From contig JAIRBC010000009.1 in the NCBI GenBank assembly GCA_022008415.1, positions 62,001-126,000 of the forward strand: a stretch of DNA of 64,000 nucleotides, in the 5' to 3' direction. Source of the DNA: Cerina litoralis. GTDB lineage: Bacteria > Bacteroidota > Bacteroidia > Flavobacteriales > Flavobacteriaceae. The translations under genes and the position numbers were made by a program. The notes beneath the pieces were generated by a model that was not told where the DNA came from, ran no database searches, and was given only the letters and a program-made list of their open reading frames with translations. This document shows positions 62,542-64,000 of the stretch, piece by piece (within the stretch, counting starts at the first letter, position 1; every line of letters begins with the position of its first letter).

Positions 62542-63492
62542 ATGAACAACTACCTCTCCATTAAAGACATCGACTCGCTGCCCGAGTGGGTAGCCATGGC
62601 CAGGAAATTGAAAGAAGACCCTAAAGCCGATAAAGAACTGGGGCAAGGCAAGACCATTTGCCTTTTGTTCTTCAACAACAGCCTTAGGACCCGCTTGAGT
62701 ACACAAAAAGCCGCAATGAACTTGGGAATGGAAGTCATTGTGATGAATTTTGGAAACGAAGGATGGGCATTGGAATATGGAGATGGTACGATCATGGACC
62801 AGGGTACTTCCGAACATGTAAAGGAAGCGGCGCAGGTAGTCTCCCAATATTGCGATATTATAGGTATTAGGGCCTTTGCGGGTCTTGCCTATAGGGATGA
62901 GGATGAGGATGAACGGGTCCTTCAATCCTTTAAAGAGTACGCTTCTGTGCCTATTCTCAATATGGAAAGTTCGGTAGGGCATCCCTTGCAGGCTCTGGCC
63001 GATGCGATCACCTTGGCAGAACAAAACACCAAGACGAGACCCAAGGTAGTACTCTCTTGGGCACCACACCCCAAGGCGCTTCCCCATGCGGTGGCCAATT
63101 CCTTTGTGGAAATGATGCAACTACAGCAAGAAATGGATTTTGTGATTACCCATCCCCAAGGCTATGAGTTAAATGAGGAAATCACAAAGGGCACTAAAAT
63201 TGAATTCGATCAAGAAAAAGCCTTAAAGGACGCCGACTTTGTCTATGTAAAGAATTGGAGCAATTATAATGATTATGGCAAGGTCACCTGCAAAGACCCC
63301 AATTGGACGATGACCCAAAAAAAATTGGGGAAGGCCCAATTTATGCATTGCCTGCCCGTGCGTAGAAATATGGTGGTAGCGGATGAGGTTTTAGATGGAA
63401 AACAGTCCCTGGTCATAGAACAGGCCAACAATAGGACGTACGCGGCACAGGTAGTATTAAAGAAAATATTAACAACGCTTAACGACCAGTAG
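62542..63492 (+). CDS. argF': N-acyl-ornithine carbamoyltransferase (probably N-succinylornithine type)
   Basis: This 316-residue enzyme carbamoylates an N-acylated ornithine, the Bacteroidota variant of the ArgF step. Carbamoyl-phosphate residues are SLRTRLS (47-53); the second domain ends with MHCLPVRRNMVVADEVLDG. The segment that selects the acyl group reads MDQGTSEH, with Ser90 where, from memory, the Bacteroides fragilis succinyl enzyme has Pro90 and the Xanthomonas acetyl enzyme has Glu92. Published mutants show that loss of that Glu, including to Ser, gives succinyl-ornithine specificity, so a succinyl substrate is predicted. It follows proB by 54 bases. Confidence 0.92.
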   Translation: MNNYLSIKDIDSLPEWVAMARKLKEDPKADKELGQGKTICLLFFNNSLRTRLSTQKAAMNLGMEVIVMNFGNEGWALEYGDGTIMDQGTSEHVKEAAQVVSQYCDIIGIRAFAGLAYRDEDEDERVLQSFKEYASVPILNMESSVGHPLQALADAITLAEQNTKTRPKVVLSWAPHPKALPHAVANSFVEMMQLQQEMDFVITHPQGYELNEEITKGTKIEFDQEKALKDADFVYVKNWSNYNDYGKVTCKDPNWTMTQKKLGKAQFMHCLPVRRNMVVADEVLDGKQSLVIEQANNRTYAAQVVLKKILTTLNDQ

Positions 63493-63516
63493 GCTTTAAA
63501 ACCTAGAGCAGGTATT

Positions 63517-64000
63517 ATGTCGGGAAAATTAAAAGATAAGGTTTGTATTATTACCGGGGCCACCGGGGGAATGGGTAGGGCAATATCGGCGACATTTGCA
63601 GCTTCAGGCGGCCTACTGGTCCTCTCTGGCAGAAACAAAGAAAAGGGGATGGCCCTGGAGAAACAATTGAAAAACTCTATTTTTATCCAAGGCGATGTAA
63701 GTAACGCCGAACACAATAAAACATTGGTTCAGGTGGCGCTCACAAATTTTGGAAGGCTGGATATACTATCTATAAATGCGGGAGTATTAGGACTTGGAAA
63801 CGTCGTGGATCTACCCATCGAATCTTGGCAGAAAACCCTGGAAACCAATCTCGGTGCTATTTTTTATTTATCAAAATTTGCGATTCCACATCTTTTGGAA
63901 GGCAACAATGGAAATATTTTAATAAATGCATCCATTGCGGCCTTCAAGAGTTTTCCCAATCATCCGGCATATTGTGCCTCAAAAGCGGCCTCGGTGGCCT
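63517..64000 (+). CDS. Short-chain dehydrogenase/reductase, N-terminal part
   Basis: The frame begins at ATG 63517 and runs past the end of the window (161 codons seen). It has the classical SDR nucleotide loop CIITGATGGMGRAIS (TGxxxGxG), LDILSINAGVLG (the NAG motif), the catalytic Ser region NILINASIAAFKS and YCASK with the catalytic Tyr and Lys. It is therefore an NAD(P)-dependent oxidoreductase of unknown substrate. It follows argF' by only 24 bases, where argB would be expected in the usual Bacteroidota arginine cluster, so the operon is either extended by it or interrupted. Confidence 0.9.
   Translation, partial: MSGKLKDKVCIITGATGGMGRAISATFAASGGLLVLSGRNKEKGMALEKQLKNSIFIQGDVSNAEHNKTLVQVALTNFGRLDILSINAGVLGLGNVVDLPIESWQKTLETNLGAIFYLSKFAIPHLLEGNNGNILINASIAAFKSFPNHPAYCASKAASVA

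Overview
The window is chromosomal DNA from a member of the Bacteroidota, almost certainly a marine Flavobacteriaceae (Zobellia/Maribacter/Arenibacter-like). The evidence is: a secreted metalloprotease with a C-terminal type IX secretion tail; promoters of the Bacteroidota form TTG-N18/19-TAnnTTTG; a ribosomal protein S16 with a long acidic tail; a DnaJ with only two of the four usual zinc-finger repeats; an N-acyl-ornithine carbamoyltransferase instead of ordinary ArgF; and gene orders I know from flavobacteria (CBS-nadK-DUF6089-uppS-bamA-ompH-ompH, pckA-DUF423, grpE-dnaJ). Most of it is ordinary housekeeping sequence. I saw no prophage, CRISPR array, rRNA operon or complete insertion sequence.

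Layout. 1-9.0 kb: end of etfA, a bifunctional nuclease, a nucleoside transporter, thyA, then the ergothioneine pair egtB-egtD, a small glycogen-binding-like E-set protein, a PLP enzyme, a 2TM protein and folA. thyA and folA work together in dTMP synthesis and are separated here by the egt block. 9.2-17.6 kb (minus strand): cell-envelope genes murI, two OmpH/Skp chaperones, bamA and uppS, plus an outer-membrane protein, nadK and a CBS protein. 17.8-23.8 kb: pdxJ, a hydrolase, a small holin-like membrane protein, an mscS gene broken by one in-frame stop, tRNA-Leu(CAA), prs, rplY and pth. 23.8-28.3 kb: a lipoprotein and a 1257-residue reprolysin-type secreted protease. 28.3-36.9 kb: ribF, serS, a Na+/solute symporter, a vanadium-haloperoxidase-type lipoprotein, a metallophosphoesterase and a ClC protein. 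36.9-41.2 kb: pckA, DUF423, a saccharopine dehydrogenase-like protein and an Lrp regulator. 41.2-44.5 kb: a 650-base gap with a GC-rich tandem repeat, rpsP, rimM and a sulfatase. 44.6-53.4 kb (minus): a sigma-54-type regulator without a DNA-binding domain, an outer-membrane protein, an ABC exporter pair, dnaJ-grpE, a TIGR01777 protein and mnmD. 53.8-64 kb: ilvE, a GT-C glycosyltransferase-like protein, then the arginine/proline operon GNAT-argG-argC-proC-argD-proB-argF' and the start of an SDR gene.

The strongest unexpected signal is upstream of the arginine operon. A promoter at 56431-56459 is followed within about ten bases by a 27-codon reading frame (56468-56551) carrying three consecutive Arg codons just before its stop, with competing base-paired segments around them. 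This is the layout of an arginine-sensing leader peptide. The carbamoyltransferase of the same operon has Ser at the position (residue 90) that separates acetyl- from succinyl-ornithine specificity, so the pathway may run on succinylated intermediates. Other points of interest are the mscS nonsense codon, the iodoperoxidase-like lipoprotein, a probable IS200/IS605-type remnant, and several short repeats and gene fragments. All calls come from reading the sequence; no database search was run.
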